Positions 1 through 8,645 are shown, counted from the first letter of the stretch. The stretch: 64,000 nt of DNA from Bdellovibrio sp. ZAP7 (GCA_945900755.1 CAMDKS010000008.1:31130-95129), one strand, 5' to 3'. Notes: generated by a model from the sequence alone, not told the origin. Program-made: numbers and translations.

Positions 1-341
1 ACAGTCGTTGAAGTTCTTGAAGAGTTAAAGCTAATCCTACATGGTCGTGTTGCGAAGGCAAAGCTTCATGTAGGCGCCGCCATTGAATTGTTCTCGTTTT
101 TCTTTTGTGTATTTGTCCTCGACTTTGACGGAAACTAAACCTGCATCGAGGCCAATTTTGACATTCGGCGCTACGGAAAATAGTAGATTTAACCGTAACA
201 AGAGACTGCTTACTTTGGGGCGCCGCAGCACAAAAAAAATGGATCCCGTTTCGGGGATCCATTTTGCTTTGCGATCTACATTTAAAAATCACATCGCACG
301 CTTGCCCGAAGGCAGCATAATCAAAGGCTAGAAGCCAATGA
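1..341. other. left edge, no firm gene
   Basis: This stretch holds a terminator (listed separately) and one minus-strand frame at 37-231. That frame reads like the end of a beta-barrel protein, with alternating hydrophobic residues (for example SVAPNVKIGLDAGLVSVKV). It has no credible start or ribosome binding site and lies downstream of the terminator, so it is at best a gene remnant. I see nothing else. Confidence 0.3.
234..266 (-). terminator. intrinsic terminator of the small secreted protein gene
   Basis: A 12-bp perfect stem (AAAATGGATCCC with its complement) closes a six-base loop and is followed on the minus strand by a run of eight T. It lies about 75 bases after the stop of the minus-strand gene at 342-599, so it most likely ends that transcript. 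Confidence 0.85.
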
Positions 342-599
342 TTATTTCGCGTGTTGCTCAGTAGCAGGAGCAGGAGCAGCAGGAGCAGCAGCAGCAGCTG
401 GAGCGGCTTCAGCAGGAGCTGAAGTTGTTGCAGCTTCCATCCAAGTACCATGTTTTTTCTCGCATGCAGCAGCGTCTTTTACGCTAAGTTTTTTGCCTTT
501 AACTTCGCAGTTAGGTGTCTTAGGCGCTTTTTTCTCGTTAGCGAAAACTACAGAGGTTGTAAGTGCAGAAAGAGCGACGATTGCATAGGCTAATTTCAT
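342..599 (-). CDS. small alanine/proline-rich secreted protein, function unknown
   Basis: The 85-residue product starts at the internal ATG (MKLAYAIVALSALTTSVVFA), which gives a clean Sec signal peptide with cleavage near residue 20 (VFA-NE). The longer ORF-track start adds a stretch without signal features. The mature part has two cysteines (NCEV and AACEKKHG), possibly a disulfide pair, followed by a low-complexity Ala/Pro tail of about 35 residues. The first half is lysine rich. It is transcribed alone and ends in a strong terminator. I do not recognise a family; a small periplasmic or surface protein is an inference from the signal peptide. Confidence 0.7.
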   Translation of the reverse strand: MKLAYAIVALSALTTSVVFANEKKAPKTPNCEVKGKKLSVKDAAACEKKHGTWMEAATTSAPAEAAPAAAAAPAAPAPATEQHAK

Positions 600-820
600 A
601 ATGACTCCAAATAATCTAAAGTATTGATATACACACCATGTGTACCCATTCCTTGATGCATGAATCCGGCCAAGATTAGGGGCTTTCGAAATCATTTTAA
701 GTTTATGATATTGCAGGAAATTGCCGTTTAACCAAACATAAAATATTCCGACAATTAAGAAACAGCAGGCTTAGATTCTCAATATTAGGAATTTTCGGAA
801 CCTAAGTCAATATTGGGTGC

Positions 821-2623
821 TCAAATCATGGGTAGGCAAATTGAAAACGTTGCCCCTTTGATGCCCCCAGGTTCAAGGCCTTTTTTGGGGTCGCTGGCTA
901 CGAGAATGCGGCCACCATGGGCAGCAACTATCTTGTGTACCGACGACAGGCCAAGTCCGACTCCATTTTCCTTAGTTGTGAAAAATGGGTTAAATAATTT
1001 TGATTGTATTTCTAGAGGAATACCAATCCCGGTGTCGGAAATTTCGATGAGCACTTCTGACCCAATCATATATGCCGACATTAAAATTCGCCCACCAGCA
1101 GGCGATGAATCCAATGCATTCTTTACTAAATTGACTAGGCATTGTTTTAGTTGATCTGAGTCCGCGCGGATGGATAGTGGTTCGCCGGTCACAACCTCAA
1201 GAGTCACGCCAAGAGTGTTTGCGAGGGCATGGAACAGGTCGAGAACCGACAGCAGCAGAGCGCGGATATCCACGTCCCCACGATTGATTTGTACTGCGCG
1301 CGCATAGTCAAGAATGCTGGAAACAAGTCGGTCGAGACGTCCCACCTCACTAAATAAATCTTCTGTCAGATGCTTTCGGGTGCCTTCGTCTTGACTATAC
1401 GTCAACCGCGAAAGCAACAGTGACATGGCATTCAAGGGATTCCTAATTTCATGGGCTAGACTTGCTGCCAGGGTGCCGATTGTAGCCAATCGTTCACTTT
1501 CTATTCGCAGATGCTCACTTTCGGTCAATCGATCTTGGAGTCGCCCCTGAGTGCTGGCGATGCGACGGCGCATCCTCTCCAGTTCCGCGCCGATAAAGAC
1601 CACCTCCTCAATCTCCTGACTTACGACCACAGGCTCCGAGTATTGGCCTGCGGCAATTTTACGAGTCGACTGTACGAGCTGCAAGAGTGGACGTGTGATA
1701 GAGCGGCTCAAGGCGAAAGAGACCAGAATAAAAAGTGATAGAAGTCCAATGGTAGCCGCAACAACCATATTTCTAAGACTCGTCATTTGCTTAAGTACAT
1801 CGTCAAAATTACGTTCAACGACGACATACCAACGATAGCCTGAAATCTTCAAAGCCGTCCCAAGTACCTGATGACCGTCGGCTCGTTGATATTCCCCGAC
1901 CCAAAACTCATCCTTTAAATGACTGGCTAACGTTGTTGAGGCCAAGTGACTGTTGACGAGCCCACGGACCTGTGATCGGCCGGTGGTGATAAACCTGAGA
2001 TCGCCGTCGAGCAAGAAAGCATCTGTGGTCTCTGACAAGCCGATTTTTTGATCCATTAGGCTATAGATATCACTTAAATCGATAATTGCTACAATGACGC
2101 CAACGACAACTTGGTCCTTAAAAATTGGCGCCGAAACAAGTTGCACTCGTCCTTCACCTTCGGTGCCATAAATGGATGGAAAATTGAAACCTTCAACACC
2201 TTGTCGAAAAAAATTCCAGTTTTTACCTTGAATTCTGTACCAATCAGAATCGGTCGTGCCGACGCACTTCGCATCCAAATCGTAGATCATCAAGTCGGTC
2301 AAATGGGTGTTGTGCTCAAGCGCAATTTTTAGAAAAGACTCCAGCCAAGCTTTATTCACAACTTTGTCCGATAATTGTGAAACCAAGACATCGTCTTCGA
2401 CAATGTCTTCCAAATTGCTCTCAAGATTTTTGAATTGGTTTTGAATGAGATCACTTAATACAAGGCTCAAGACTCGCAACTCATTGCTAGAAGATTTAAC
2501 TAGAAGTTGGCCACCAAAGTGGGTCGTAAAGAAGCAAAAAATAAATGAAAGCAACGCCAACGCAAGCGTGAATGTTAAAAATATTTTTGAGCCGAGTCTG
2601 CTCGCGTATGGAATCTTGATCAT
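821..2623 (-). CDS. Cache-domain sensor histidine kinase (HAMP-HisKA-HATPase)
   Basis: This 600-residue membrane sensor kinase has a first transmembrane segment near residues 14-34 and an extracytoplasmic region of about 250 residues that reads like a double Cache ligand-binding domain. A second segment near 287-308 leads into HAMP (through ITRPLLQLV). The dimerisation/phosphoacceptor helix carries the H-box AHEIRNPLNAM, and the C-terminal ATPase has N, G1 and G2 boxes (NLVKNALDSS, DTGIGIP, GVGLGLSS). Its start overlaps the stop of the upstream sigma-54 activator (TAATG), so the two are translationally coupled and form a two-component pair. NtrB-like kinases of this architecture phosphorylate the partner regulator; the signal is unknown. 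Confidence 0.93.
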   Translation of the reverse strand: MIKIPYASRLGSKIFLTFTLALALLSFIFCFFTTHFGGQLLVKSSSNELRVLSLVLSDLIQNQFKNLESNLEDIVEDDVLVSQLSDKVVNKAWLESFLKIALEHNTHLTDLMIYDLDAKCVGTTDSDWYRIQGKNWNFFRQGVEGFNFPSIYGTEGEGRVQLVSAPIFKDQVVVGVIVAIIDLSDIYSLMDQKIGLSETTDAFLLDGDLRFITTGRSQVRGLVNSHLASTTLASHLKDEFWVGEYQRADGHQVLGTALKISGYRWYVVVERNFDDVLKQMTSLRNMVVAATIGLLSLFILVSFALSRSITRPLLQLVQSTRKIAAGQYSEPVVVSQEIEEVVFIGAELERMRRRIASTQGRLQDRLTESEHLRIESERLATIGTLAASLAHEIRNPLNAMSLLLSRLTYSQDEGTRKHLTEDLFSEVGRLDRLVSSILDYARAVQINRGDVDIRALLLSVLDLFHALANTLGVTLEVVTGEPLSIRADSDQLKQCLVNLVKNALDSSPAGGRILMSAYMIGSEVLIEISDTGIGIPLEIQSKLFNPFFTTKENGVGLGLSSVHKIVAAHGGRILVASDPKKGLEPGGIKGATFSICLPMI

Positions 2624-4008
2624 TATCGCCCCAGATCACCGCCACGACGGGCAATATTAAGCTCCTCCATTTTTCGGTAAAGGCTGCTAATCCCGAGGCC
2701 CAACAACTTTGCGGCCTCCTTTCGATCTTGGTTCACATGTCCCAAAACCTTTTCGATGTGTCCCTTAACGAATGCGCTACTAACGAAATCCAAGTTAAAA
2801 TCGGAAACGTATTGCCCCTGCGAGTCTAAAGCGGCTTCGCCTGCAGGCCAAAAAATCTGCGGTAGGTGTTCGACCTCAAGGAAGTCACTATTTACGCCGA
2901 GTATAATGGCGCGCTCAATGACATTTTCTAACTCTCGGATATTTCCTGGCCACCGGTATTTCATGAGACTGCGAGCGGCTTCATTCCCGACGCGGAAATA
3001 TTTTTTTGAGAATTCCTTCACGTATTTGTCGATAAAAGCCTGAGCCAATGCAGGCACATCTTCGGGGTGATCTCTAAGGGCAGGCATAGCTATTTGGACG
3101 ACATTTATGCGGTAGTAAAGATCTTGTCGAAACGACCCCTCAGCGATATCTGCGGCTAGATCTCGGTTTGTAGCCGCAATTAATCGGACATCAATTTTTA
3201 TGGCTTTAGTATCACCGACGGGCGTGATCTCGCGCTCTTGAAGCACTCGCAGAAGCTTTGCTTGCAAGCTTTTTGGCAAGTCTCCTATTTCATCTAGAAA
3301 AATGGTACTGCCGTTGGCGACCTTAAACAGTCCCTCTTTGTCCGATACTGCGCCCGTGTAGGCACCCTTTTTATGTCCGAAAAACTCGCTCTCCAAAAGA
3401 TTTTCGGGAATCGCAGCACAGTTCACGGCGACGAAACGTTTTGAGGATTCGGCACTAGCTGCGTGAATGGACCTTGCTGCGACTTCTTTCCCAGTGCCGC
3501 TCTCGCCAGTAATCAAAACCGTGCCCTTCGTCTGAGCCACCTGAGAAATGACTCTGCGAACCTCGTCCATGCTTTTTGACTTGCCCAATAAATGTGAGGT
3601 TTCAACTGAATTGACTCGAGTCCGGAGATCTCGCACTTCCAATTGAAGTGACCGGTACTCATCGAGAGCAAGAATCTTCCGTAACACCTGTTCGACACTT
3701 AATGGCTTTAACAAATAATCGACAACACCAAGGCGCATAGCGTCAATGGTGCTGGTGACATCTGCGTAGGCGGTCATAATCATAACGGCCGTGCTGGGGG
3801 AAAGGTATTTAGCCTTCTCAGCAACGTCAAGGCCGCTTCCGTCAGGCATTTTGAAATCAGTTAGAATCAGCTCAAAATTTTCTGCCGTAAGAGCCGCCAC
3901 AGCCTCGGCAACATTGCTACAACTAGTAGTTTCATGACCATGCTCTCGCAGGATATCGGAAAGGGTCTCCCTTTGAATTCGCTCATCATCAGCTACAAGA
4001 ATCTTCAA
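2623..4008 (-). CDS. sigma-54-dependent response regulator, NtrC family
   Basis: The receiver domain (about residues 1-115) has the acidic pair DDE and phospho-Asp in LILTDFKMPDG. It is followed by an AAA+ domain with Walker A GESGTGKE, the sigma-54 contact loop as GAYTGA (a tolerated variant of GAFTGA) and Walker B TIFLDEIGDL. A Fis-type helix-turn-helix ends the protein (EAAKLLGLGISSLYRKMEEL). I place the start at the TTG at 4008 (product LKILVADDE...) because GGGAG sits nine bases upstream and the start then falls just after the stop of the preceding gene; the ORF-track start at 4074 would add 22 non-domain residues. It activates sigma-54 promoters when phosphorylated by the adjacent kinase. 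Confidence 0.92.
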   Translation of the reverse strand: MKILVADDERIQRETLSDILREHGHETTSCSNVAEAVAALTAENFELILTDFKMPDGSGLDVAEKAKYLSPSTAVMIMTAYADVTSTIDAMRLGVVDYLLKPLSVEQVLRKILALDEYRSLQLEVRDLRTRVNSVETSHLLGKSKSMDEVRRVISQVAQTKGTVLITGESGTGKEVAARSIHAASAESSKRFVAVNCAAIPENLLESEFFGHKKGAYTGAVSDKEGLFKVANGSTIFLDEIGDLPKSLQAKLLRVLQEREITPVGDTKAIKIDVRLIAATNRDLAADIAEGSFRQDLYYRINVVQIAMPALRDHPEDVPALAQAFIDKYVKEFSKKYFRVGNEAARSLMKYRWPGNIRELENVIERAIILGVNSDFLEVEHLPQIFWPAGEAALDSQGQYVSDFNLDFVSSAFVKGHIEKVLGHVNQDRKEAAKLLGLGISSLYRKMEELNIARRGGDLGR

Positions 4009-4012
4009 GACC

Positions 4013-5329
4013 TTAAGTCTCCCATTTTTCGCTACTGGTTTCTGGCTCGCACTTTGTTGCCAGCACCTTATCAATTCGATTGCCGTCCATATCTAACACT
4101 TCAAATTTCCAATTTTGGCAGGCGACGATTTGCCCTTCGCGAGGAATTGAATTGGCAATATGCATCACCAAACCGCTTAGGGTTTGAGCGACGTCACCCA
4201 ATACGGGAAGATCTAGGTCCAACATTTCAGACAATTCAAATAGTGTGACCATCCCGTCAATTAAAATGGTTCCATCGGCCCTCGTTACAAATTTCGGTCG
4301 GCTCTCACCACTATTCTGTGGAACTTCACCCATTACCGACCCAACTATGTCGGTCGCAGTGACCACACCTGCCATTCCTCCAAATTCGTCGATTAGCACG
4401 GCCATGTGGGTGCCACGTTCTTTCATGGCTTCGAGCACACGACCCGCTCGCATGGTGTCAGGAAGAAATAAAGGCTCACTCATGTCTAGTGACAAATCCA
4501 AAGTACCAGTGCGGTAAAATTGCTCGAATATTTTTTTTATCGAAATAATTCCGATTAAATTATCTATTTCCACGTTAAAGACCGGAAAATATGCGTGGCT
4601 CGTAGCCAGCATTTTATCCATATTCATGCTAATCGAATCGTTCAAATTGATTCCAATGATTTTCGTGCGGGGAGTCATTAAATCCTGAGCTTTGATGTCG
4701 CCAAATTGAAGAACCCGTTTAATCATGGTTTCTTCATGGCGATCAAAAACGCCTTCGTCGACCCCTTGCTCGACAATTAATTTAAACTCATCTTCCGTCA
4801 CCGAGTGATGCTCCTCGGACTGAGATTTAATGGGGAGCCTTGACAGTACTGCATCCGTCATCCGACTCAAAACGTGCGCTATCGGGGTCAGGGTCAATCC
4901 GATGCGGCGCATGGCCGGTGCGACACGTATGGCGATGGATTCTGGGGCCAGAAGGGCTAGGCGCTTGGGCAACAGCTCCCCTATAAACACCATTAAAAAC
5001 GTTTCGACGACGATGACCAGTGTCATCCCGATACCGTGCGACCATTTAGCTAACGATGGAATTCCTGTAGATACCCAGGCTTCGACACCCGAGGCCATCG
5101 TGGCACCGCCATAGACGCCGGCCATAATTCCAAGGATCGTCAAACAAATCTGCATGGACGCCAAAAAACGAGTCGGTGATTCGGCAAGCGCCAAGGCAAC
5201 ATCAGCGCCCCGTTTTCCCTGTTCAGATAGGAACTGCAAGCGAATTTTACGCGAAGAAATAAGCGACATTTCCGACATCGCAATAAATCCGTTGACACAA
5301 ACAATTGAAAGGAGAATTAAGCCTTGCAT
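4013..5329 (-). CDS. CNNM/CorC-type transporter (DUF21-CBS-CorC_HlyC)
   Basis: The 438-residue protein has the order expected of the HlyC/CorC (CNNM) family. An N-terminal DUF21 membrane domain has several hydrophobic segments (about residues 1-170). A CBS pair follows (about 200-330; DLMTPRTKIIGI and GTHMAVLIDEFGGMAGVVT are typical). A C-terminal CorC_HlyC transporter-associated domain ends with the hallmark LAQTLSGLVMH-type stretch. The family is linked to Mg2+/Co2+ efflux or homeostasis rather than haemolysis. Its 5' end overlaps the DedA gene by 13 bases, suggesting one transcript, and the NtrC-type regulator follows at once. Confidence 0.9.
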   Translation of the reverse strand: MQGLILLSIVCVNGFIAMSEMSLISSRKIRLQFLSEQGKRGADVALALAESPTRFLASMQICLTILGIMAGVYGGATMASGVEAWVSTGIPSLAKWSHGIGMTLVIVVETFLMVFIGELLPKRLALLAPESIAIRVAPAMRRIGLTLTPIAHVLSRMTDAVLSRLPIKSQSEEHHSVTEDEFKLIVEQGVDEGVFDRHEETMIKRVLQFGDIKAQDLMTPRTKIIGINLNDSISMNMDKMLATSHAYFPVFNVEIDNLIGIISIKKIFEQFYRTGTLDLSLDMSEPLFLPDTMRAGRVLEAMKERGTHMAVLIDEFGGMAGVVTATDIVGSVMGEVPQNSGESRPKFVTRADGTILIDGMVTLFELSEMLDLDLPVLGDVAQTLSGLVMHIANSIPREGQIVACQNWKFEVLDMDGNRIDKVLATKCEPETSSEKWET

Positions 5330-5979
5330 GTTTTCCTTGATTTTAAATAGGACCTTAAGACTTCCACTACAGGCATGACCAGCGACAAAGCAATAATGCC
5401 CATGATCACGATTGAAAAATTATTTTGAACCCATACTAAATTTCCAAAAAAGTATCCGAGTAATGTTAGGGGGAGCACCCATAGGAAGGCTCCCGCGACG
5501 CTGTAGGTAGCAAATCGCGCAAATTTCATGTGACCAATTCCAGCAATGAACGGCACAAACGTCCGCACTATTGGCAGGAACCGCGCGATAATGATGGCCT
5601 TACCACCATGCTTGTCGTAAAATATCTTGGCATGGTGAAGATGTTTTTTGTTTAAAAACACCCCAGACTCTCCCTTAAAAACTTTCGGTCCTAAGTGTCG
5701 CCCTACCGTGTAATTAACGCAGTCACCGCACAGGGCAGCGGTAAACATCAAGCCCATTAAGGCCCAAATATTCAAGCCCATATCAGGAAGGGCAGCAATG
5801 GCGCCCACCGAAAATAAAAGGGAGTCTCCCGGCAAAAATGGCATCACCACTAGGCCAGTTTCCGCAAAAATAACGACAAACAAAAGAACATAGGTCCAAC
5901 CACCTAGGGCTAGGACTATTTCTCGCAGGTGCTTATCCAGGTGTAAAAATAAATCAATAATTTGCCGCAACCATTCCAT
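5317..5979 (-). CDS. DedA family membrane protein
   Basis: The 220-residue integral membrane protein carries the DedA/SNARE-associated signature. The glycine/proline motif in the first half (FAETGLVVMPFLPGDSLL) and the later arginine-proline motif (IIIARFLPIVRTFVPFIAGI) are both intact, and these are the two re-entrant segments of the family. Family members flip undecaprenyl-phosphate or other phospholipids and support membrane potential. It begins a minus-strand transcript with the CNNM gene, whose start overlaps its end. Confidence 0.92.
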   Translation of the reverse strand: MEWLRQIIDLFLHLDKHLREIVLALGGWTYVLLFVVIFAETGLVVMPFLPGDSLLFSVGAIAALPDMGLNIWALMGLMFTAALCGDCVNYTVGRHLGPKVFKGESGVFLNKKHLHHAKIFYDKHGGKAIIIARFLPIVRTFVPFIAGIGHMKFARFATYSVAGAFLWVLPLTLLGYFFGNLVWVQNNFSIVIMGIIALSLVMPVVEVLRSYLKSRKTCKA

Positions 5980-6049
5980 TGTAAAACTCCCGATTTAGAG
6001 CTGAAAAATCATTATTACTCTACCGCCAAGACTTTTCAATGGCAATTGA

Positions 6050-6670
6050 CTAGTTTTGAGTCCGTCTAGGCCCCATGAAGGTCCTTTTAGAGAGATAATT
6101 TCCTAGATATTGGTCAAATGCGGTCTTACTTAAGACCCTCTCGAGCTTTTCAAAGTCGACCGAGGCTTCTAAGTCTTCACGCGCAGAAAATTGGAGGCTG
6201 TTATCAACGACTACTAGCCAAGCCCGTGTTAAGTCTGTGCCGGCAGGAAGAATGGTGCCGTCTGCAGGCTTACCGGCGAATTTTCGCCAATCTCCAAATT
6301 CCGAGAGTGAGTCCGCCCCATCGCCGACAACGGCGAGAATTAACGTGTTATTATCTTCGCTCCACTTTGATTTTAGGGATTTATTAACCCATTCATGCAC
6401 CAAATTGGCTGTTTTGAGCGAGTTTTCGCACAAATTAGTCGGAGAGCAAGCGGCCGGCCAGTGCATGATAACAGTTACAGATCGCCGCATTTGGTCTCTT
6501 GTGAGCGGAATATCTAATTGATCTCGCAATACGAATTGACCAACAACACCAAGCTCTGGGCGCTCCAATGCTCCATGACGCTCCAGCCAAATACGACCGA
6601 ATAACGGCACCAAACATAAAATAAGAGCGCCGCTGGCCCACAACAATGCTCGTCTCATTCTTACTGTCAT
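6050..6670 (-). CDS. membrane-anchored SCO-like thioredoxin-fold protein (divergent)
   Basis: This 206-residue protein has a single N-terminal membrane anchor (ALLWASGALILCLVPLFG) and a soluble domain that begins like SCO1/SenC proteins: a GQFVLRDQLDIPLT strand-loop, then SVTVIMHWPAACSPTNLC. In SCO proteins the corresponding site is CxxxC with a distal His for copper; here the two cysteines are five residues apart (CSPTNLC) and I see no clear copper-binding His. I therefore call the fold, not the activity. The gene stands alone between dedA and the divergent RRM gene. Alternative: a TlpA/AhpC-like redox protein. Confidence 0.5.
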   Translation of the reverse strand: MTVRMRRALLWASGALILCLVPLFGRIWLERHGALERPELGVVGQFVLRDQLDIPLTRDQMRRSVTVIMHWPAACSPTNLCENSLKTANLVHEWVNKSLKSKWSEDNNTLILAVVGDGADSLSEFGDWRKFAGKPADGTILPAGTDLTRAWLVVVDNSLQFSAREDLEASVDFEKLERVLSKTAFDQYLGNYLSKRTFMGPRRTQN

Positions 6671-6909
6671 TGCGACCCCCCCCCTGTGCTAACTCTCGAT
6701 AATTACGCCTTTTTAAATCGCCCTGATCATACCTAGAGAAATTAAATTAACATCCAATAAAAATCTGTATCTTTTTGTGGCATTCCTCCTGAAAGACTGC
6801 TACACTCTGCCTAACGTTCTAGAAAATTTTAGAATGCGGTTAACAGCTTCACTAGGAAAATGGAAAGTCTATTTTTCGTGTGGGCAAAAATAAAGAGTAG
6901 GTTTTGGAT

Positions 6910-7197
6910 ATGGAAAAGAAGCTTTACATTGGTGGACTACCTTACAGCACAACGCAAGAAGCACTAGCTAGTCTTTTTAGCGAAGTAGGAACAGTCGAGT
7001 CAGCACGCATCATCACAGACCGCGAAACAGGTCGCAGCAAAGGCTTTGCCTTCGTTGAAATGAGTTCTGACACTGAAGCACAAGCTGCAGTCGATAAATT
7101 CAATGGCCAAGAATTCGAAGGCCGCCGTCTTACAGTTAACGAAGCTCGCCCTCAGCCGCCTCGTGACAACCGTGGACCACGTCAAAGCCGCTACTAA
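6910..7197 (+). CDS. RRM-type RNA-binding protein
   Basis: This 95-residue protein is a single RNA-recognition motif: RNP2 is KLYIGGLPY near the N-terminus and RNP1 is KGFAFVEM about 40 residues later, followed by an Arg/Pro-rich tail (RPQPPRDNRGPRQSRY). Proteins of this type in cyanobacteria and proteobacteria are often cold or stress induced and bind single-stranded RNA. I choose the ATG at 6910 rather than the upstream TTG, because GTAGG lies about eight bases before it and MEKKLYIGGL matches the usual N-terminus. It is monocistronic and ends in a strong terminator. Confidence 0.92.
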   Translation: MEKKLYIGGLPYSTTQEALASLFSEVGTVESARIITDRETGRSKGFAFVEMSSDTEAQAAVDKFNGQEFEGRRLTVNEARPQPPRDNRGPRQSRY

Positions 7198-7223
7198 GCG
7201 CTTTAGCGATTAAATTCGAAATT

Positions 7224-7260
7224 AAAAAATCCGCACCGGCAATGGTTGCGGATTTTTTTT
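7224..7260 (+). terminator. intrinsic terminator after the RRM gene
   Basis: TCCGCACC and GGTTGCGGA pair with one bulge around a short loop, flanked by A6 upstream and T8 downstream. The A and T tracts make it usable on both strands, fitting the convergent arrangement with the receiver/DHp gene. Confidence 0.85.
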
Positions 7261-7287
7261 GTGGCGATCACGATATGACTTGGAGCC

Positions 7288-7968
7288 TCAGATCTTGACC
7301 ATCATCGTACTGCGTGCGTACTCGGTGAGCTCAATCTCTTTACCCTTGGTAATTTGATTAATTTTTCGTACTAGCTCGGCAATTCTTAGCATGGCTGTTT
7401 CCGCCTTTTTGTAGGCGACCATATCGTTTTTGCTCATTCCAAGAGATAAATTGCCTAAGGCGATAGCCAGCGGATTATTTATTTCGTGATTAAACGCAAC
7501 AATTAGGGCGTTCATGGCATCGTGTTGCTGACGACGGCTATTTTCTCGGAAAAGATCGCAAACACTTAGCTGGGTATTAATGCGAGCAATAGCCACCTCA
7601 ATATGCACGGGCTTAGCGATATAGTCATTCGCCCCAAGCTGTAGTGCGGAAGCAATATCCTCTGGAGCGTCATTTGAGGTAACCATGATCACAGGAACGA
7701 TGGTTTTTTCAAATTTTTTGCGAATCAGCTTTAGGACTTCAACTCCGTTAATGTCTGGGAGCATGACATCCAGCAGCACAATTTCAGCCCCGCTCGACGC
7801 AATTAAATCCACGACGCCATCTCCGATCAAGTGGGAGACGACTTCAAAGCCACGCTTTACTAGTATCGAGGACAAGATCTTATTATTGACGGTGTCATCA
7901 TCAACCAATAATATTTTCCTAGGCTTAGTTTCGCCAGTAGATTCAATTTTGGTTTTATCTGCAGTCAT
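7288..7968 (-). CDS. response regulator with a DHp-like helix but no ATPase domain
   Basis: Residues 15-135 form a complete receiver: acidic triad VDDD, phospho-Asp in VLLDVMLPDING, and Lys in YIAKPV. After it comes a histidine-kinase H-box sequence, AFNHEINNPLAIALGN, and about 50 more helical residues. The protein then ends at 226 residues without any N, G1 or G2 box, so it cannot bind ATP like a kinase. Its start overlaps the stop of the Hpt gene by four bases (ATGA). Either it is a phosphotransfer protein resembling Spo0B-type DHp proteins, or a receiver with a dimerisation helix. It lies downstream of a predicted sigma-28 promoter and divergent to a kinase with a very similar H-box. Confidence 0.8.
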   Translation of the reverse strand: MTADKTKIESTGETKPRKILLVDDDTVNNKILSSILVKRGFEVVSHLIGDGVVDLIASSGAEIVLLDVMLPDINGVEVLKLIRKKFEKTIVPVIMVTSNDAPEDIASALQLGANDYIAKPVHIEVAIARINTQLSVCDLFRENSRRQQHDAMNALIVAFNHEINNPLAIALGNLSLGMSKNDMVAYKKAETAMLRIAELVRKINQITKGKEIELTEYARSTMMVKI

Positions 7969-8324
7969 TGCGCACCTTTTTTCAGTTGGGATGCCAAAGC
8001 ATTGATTTCAATGGTTAACCCTTCCATCATGGGTTTTAATGTTGCAAAGTTTGTTTCGCTAGCGGTCAAATCGTTGTTTCGACCTTGCTTCTCTAGTTCG
8101 TAGCAAACATCTTTAATCAGCGGTGCCTGAAAGTTGGCCGCCGCGCCCTTCAGCGTGTGTGCGGTAAATTCAAGTGCCTTCGCATCTTTAGAAGTGACCG
8201 CAGCTGCAATAGCAGCAACACTGCTGGGAATTTCAAGTAGGAATGCAGCGCATAGCTCGACGAGTATTTCTTCGTCACCCTTAAACTCTTTCAAGAGTCG
8301 GTCTGTGTCAATATAGTTCGTCAT
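7965..8324 (-). CDS. histidine phosphotransfer (Hpt) domain protein
   Basis: The 119-residue protein is a stand-alone Hpt domain: the phosphoacceptor motif FTAHTLKGAAANFQA sits near the middle and is flanked by the expected helices. It relays phosphoryl groups between a kinase/receiver and a second receiver. It overlaps the receiver/DHp gene by four bases and is the first gene after a predicted sigma-28 promoter (8369-8395), with a leader of about 40 bases. The likely partners are the downstream receiver/DHp protein and the divergent sensor kinase. Confidence 0.85.
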   Translation of the reverse strand: MTNYIDTDRLLKEFKGDEEILVELCAAFLLEIPSSVAAIAAAVTSKDAKALEFTAHTLKGAAANFQAPLIKDVCYELEKQGRNNDLTASETNFATLKPMMEGLTIEINALASQLKKGAQ

Positions 8325-8368
8325 GAGGTTTACCTTTAGTTAGCCGTTAGAATATCGATTCCCTATAC

Positions 8369-8395
8369 TGCTCGGTTGAAACCGATATAACTTGA
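8369..8395 (-). promoter_or_regulatory. predicted sigma-28 (FliA-type) promoter of the Hpt-receiver operon
   Basis: On the minus strand TCAAGTTA is followed by exactly 11 bases and ACCGAGCA. The enterobacterial FliA consensus is TAAAGTTT-N11-GCCGATAA. It points at the Hpt gene, with a predicted leader near 40 bases. Confidence 0.55.
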
Positions 8396-8546
8396 GGGCA
8401 ACTTGTTGGTGAGTTGATAATTGGGCCTGAAACGTAACCGAATCCTGAATAACTAAGCGTTCAAATGTCAAAAAACATATCCGTAATGGCTGCCAATAGG
8501 ATCGATTTTTGGTGGAATGCCAACACCGTGTACTCCACGTCATCCC

Positions 8547-8573
8547 TCAAGTTTTGGGGACGGTCACCGATAA
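8547..8573 (+). promoter_or_regulatory. predicted sigma-28 (FliA-type) promoter of the sensor kinase/TPR operon
   Basis: TCAAGTTT, 11 bases, ACCGATAA: the best match in the window, differing from TAAAGTTT-N11-GCCGATAA at one position in each half. Transcription would start near 8580, about 66 bases before the kinase ATG. Confidence 0.65.
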
Positions 8574-8645
8574 GTGGCGCTAGAGACAGCAGAGCTACAG
8601 GTTGTTTAGGATTTAAAATCTCAATTTGAGGAATCTTCATTTAGT

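Larger units (their letters stand above)
8325..8645. promoter_or_regulatory. divergent control region between the Hpt gene and the sensor kinase gene
   Basis: This 321-base gap contains no credible gene. It holds two predicted sigma-28 promoters in opposite directions (listed separately). The ORF-track frame 8340-8543 has no start site, no coding character and overlaps the promoters. Confidence 0.6.

Noticed and set aside
37-231. Minus-strand frame with a beta-strand-like sequence at the left edge
   Set aside because: No start signal, located after a terminator, too short to support as a gene; mentioned only as a possible remnant.
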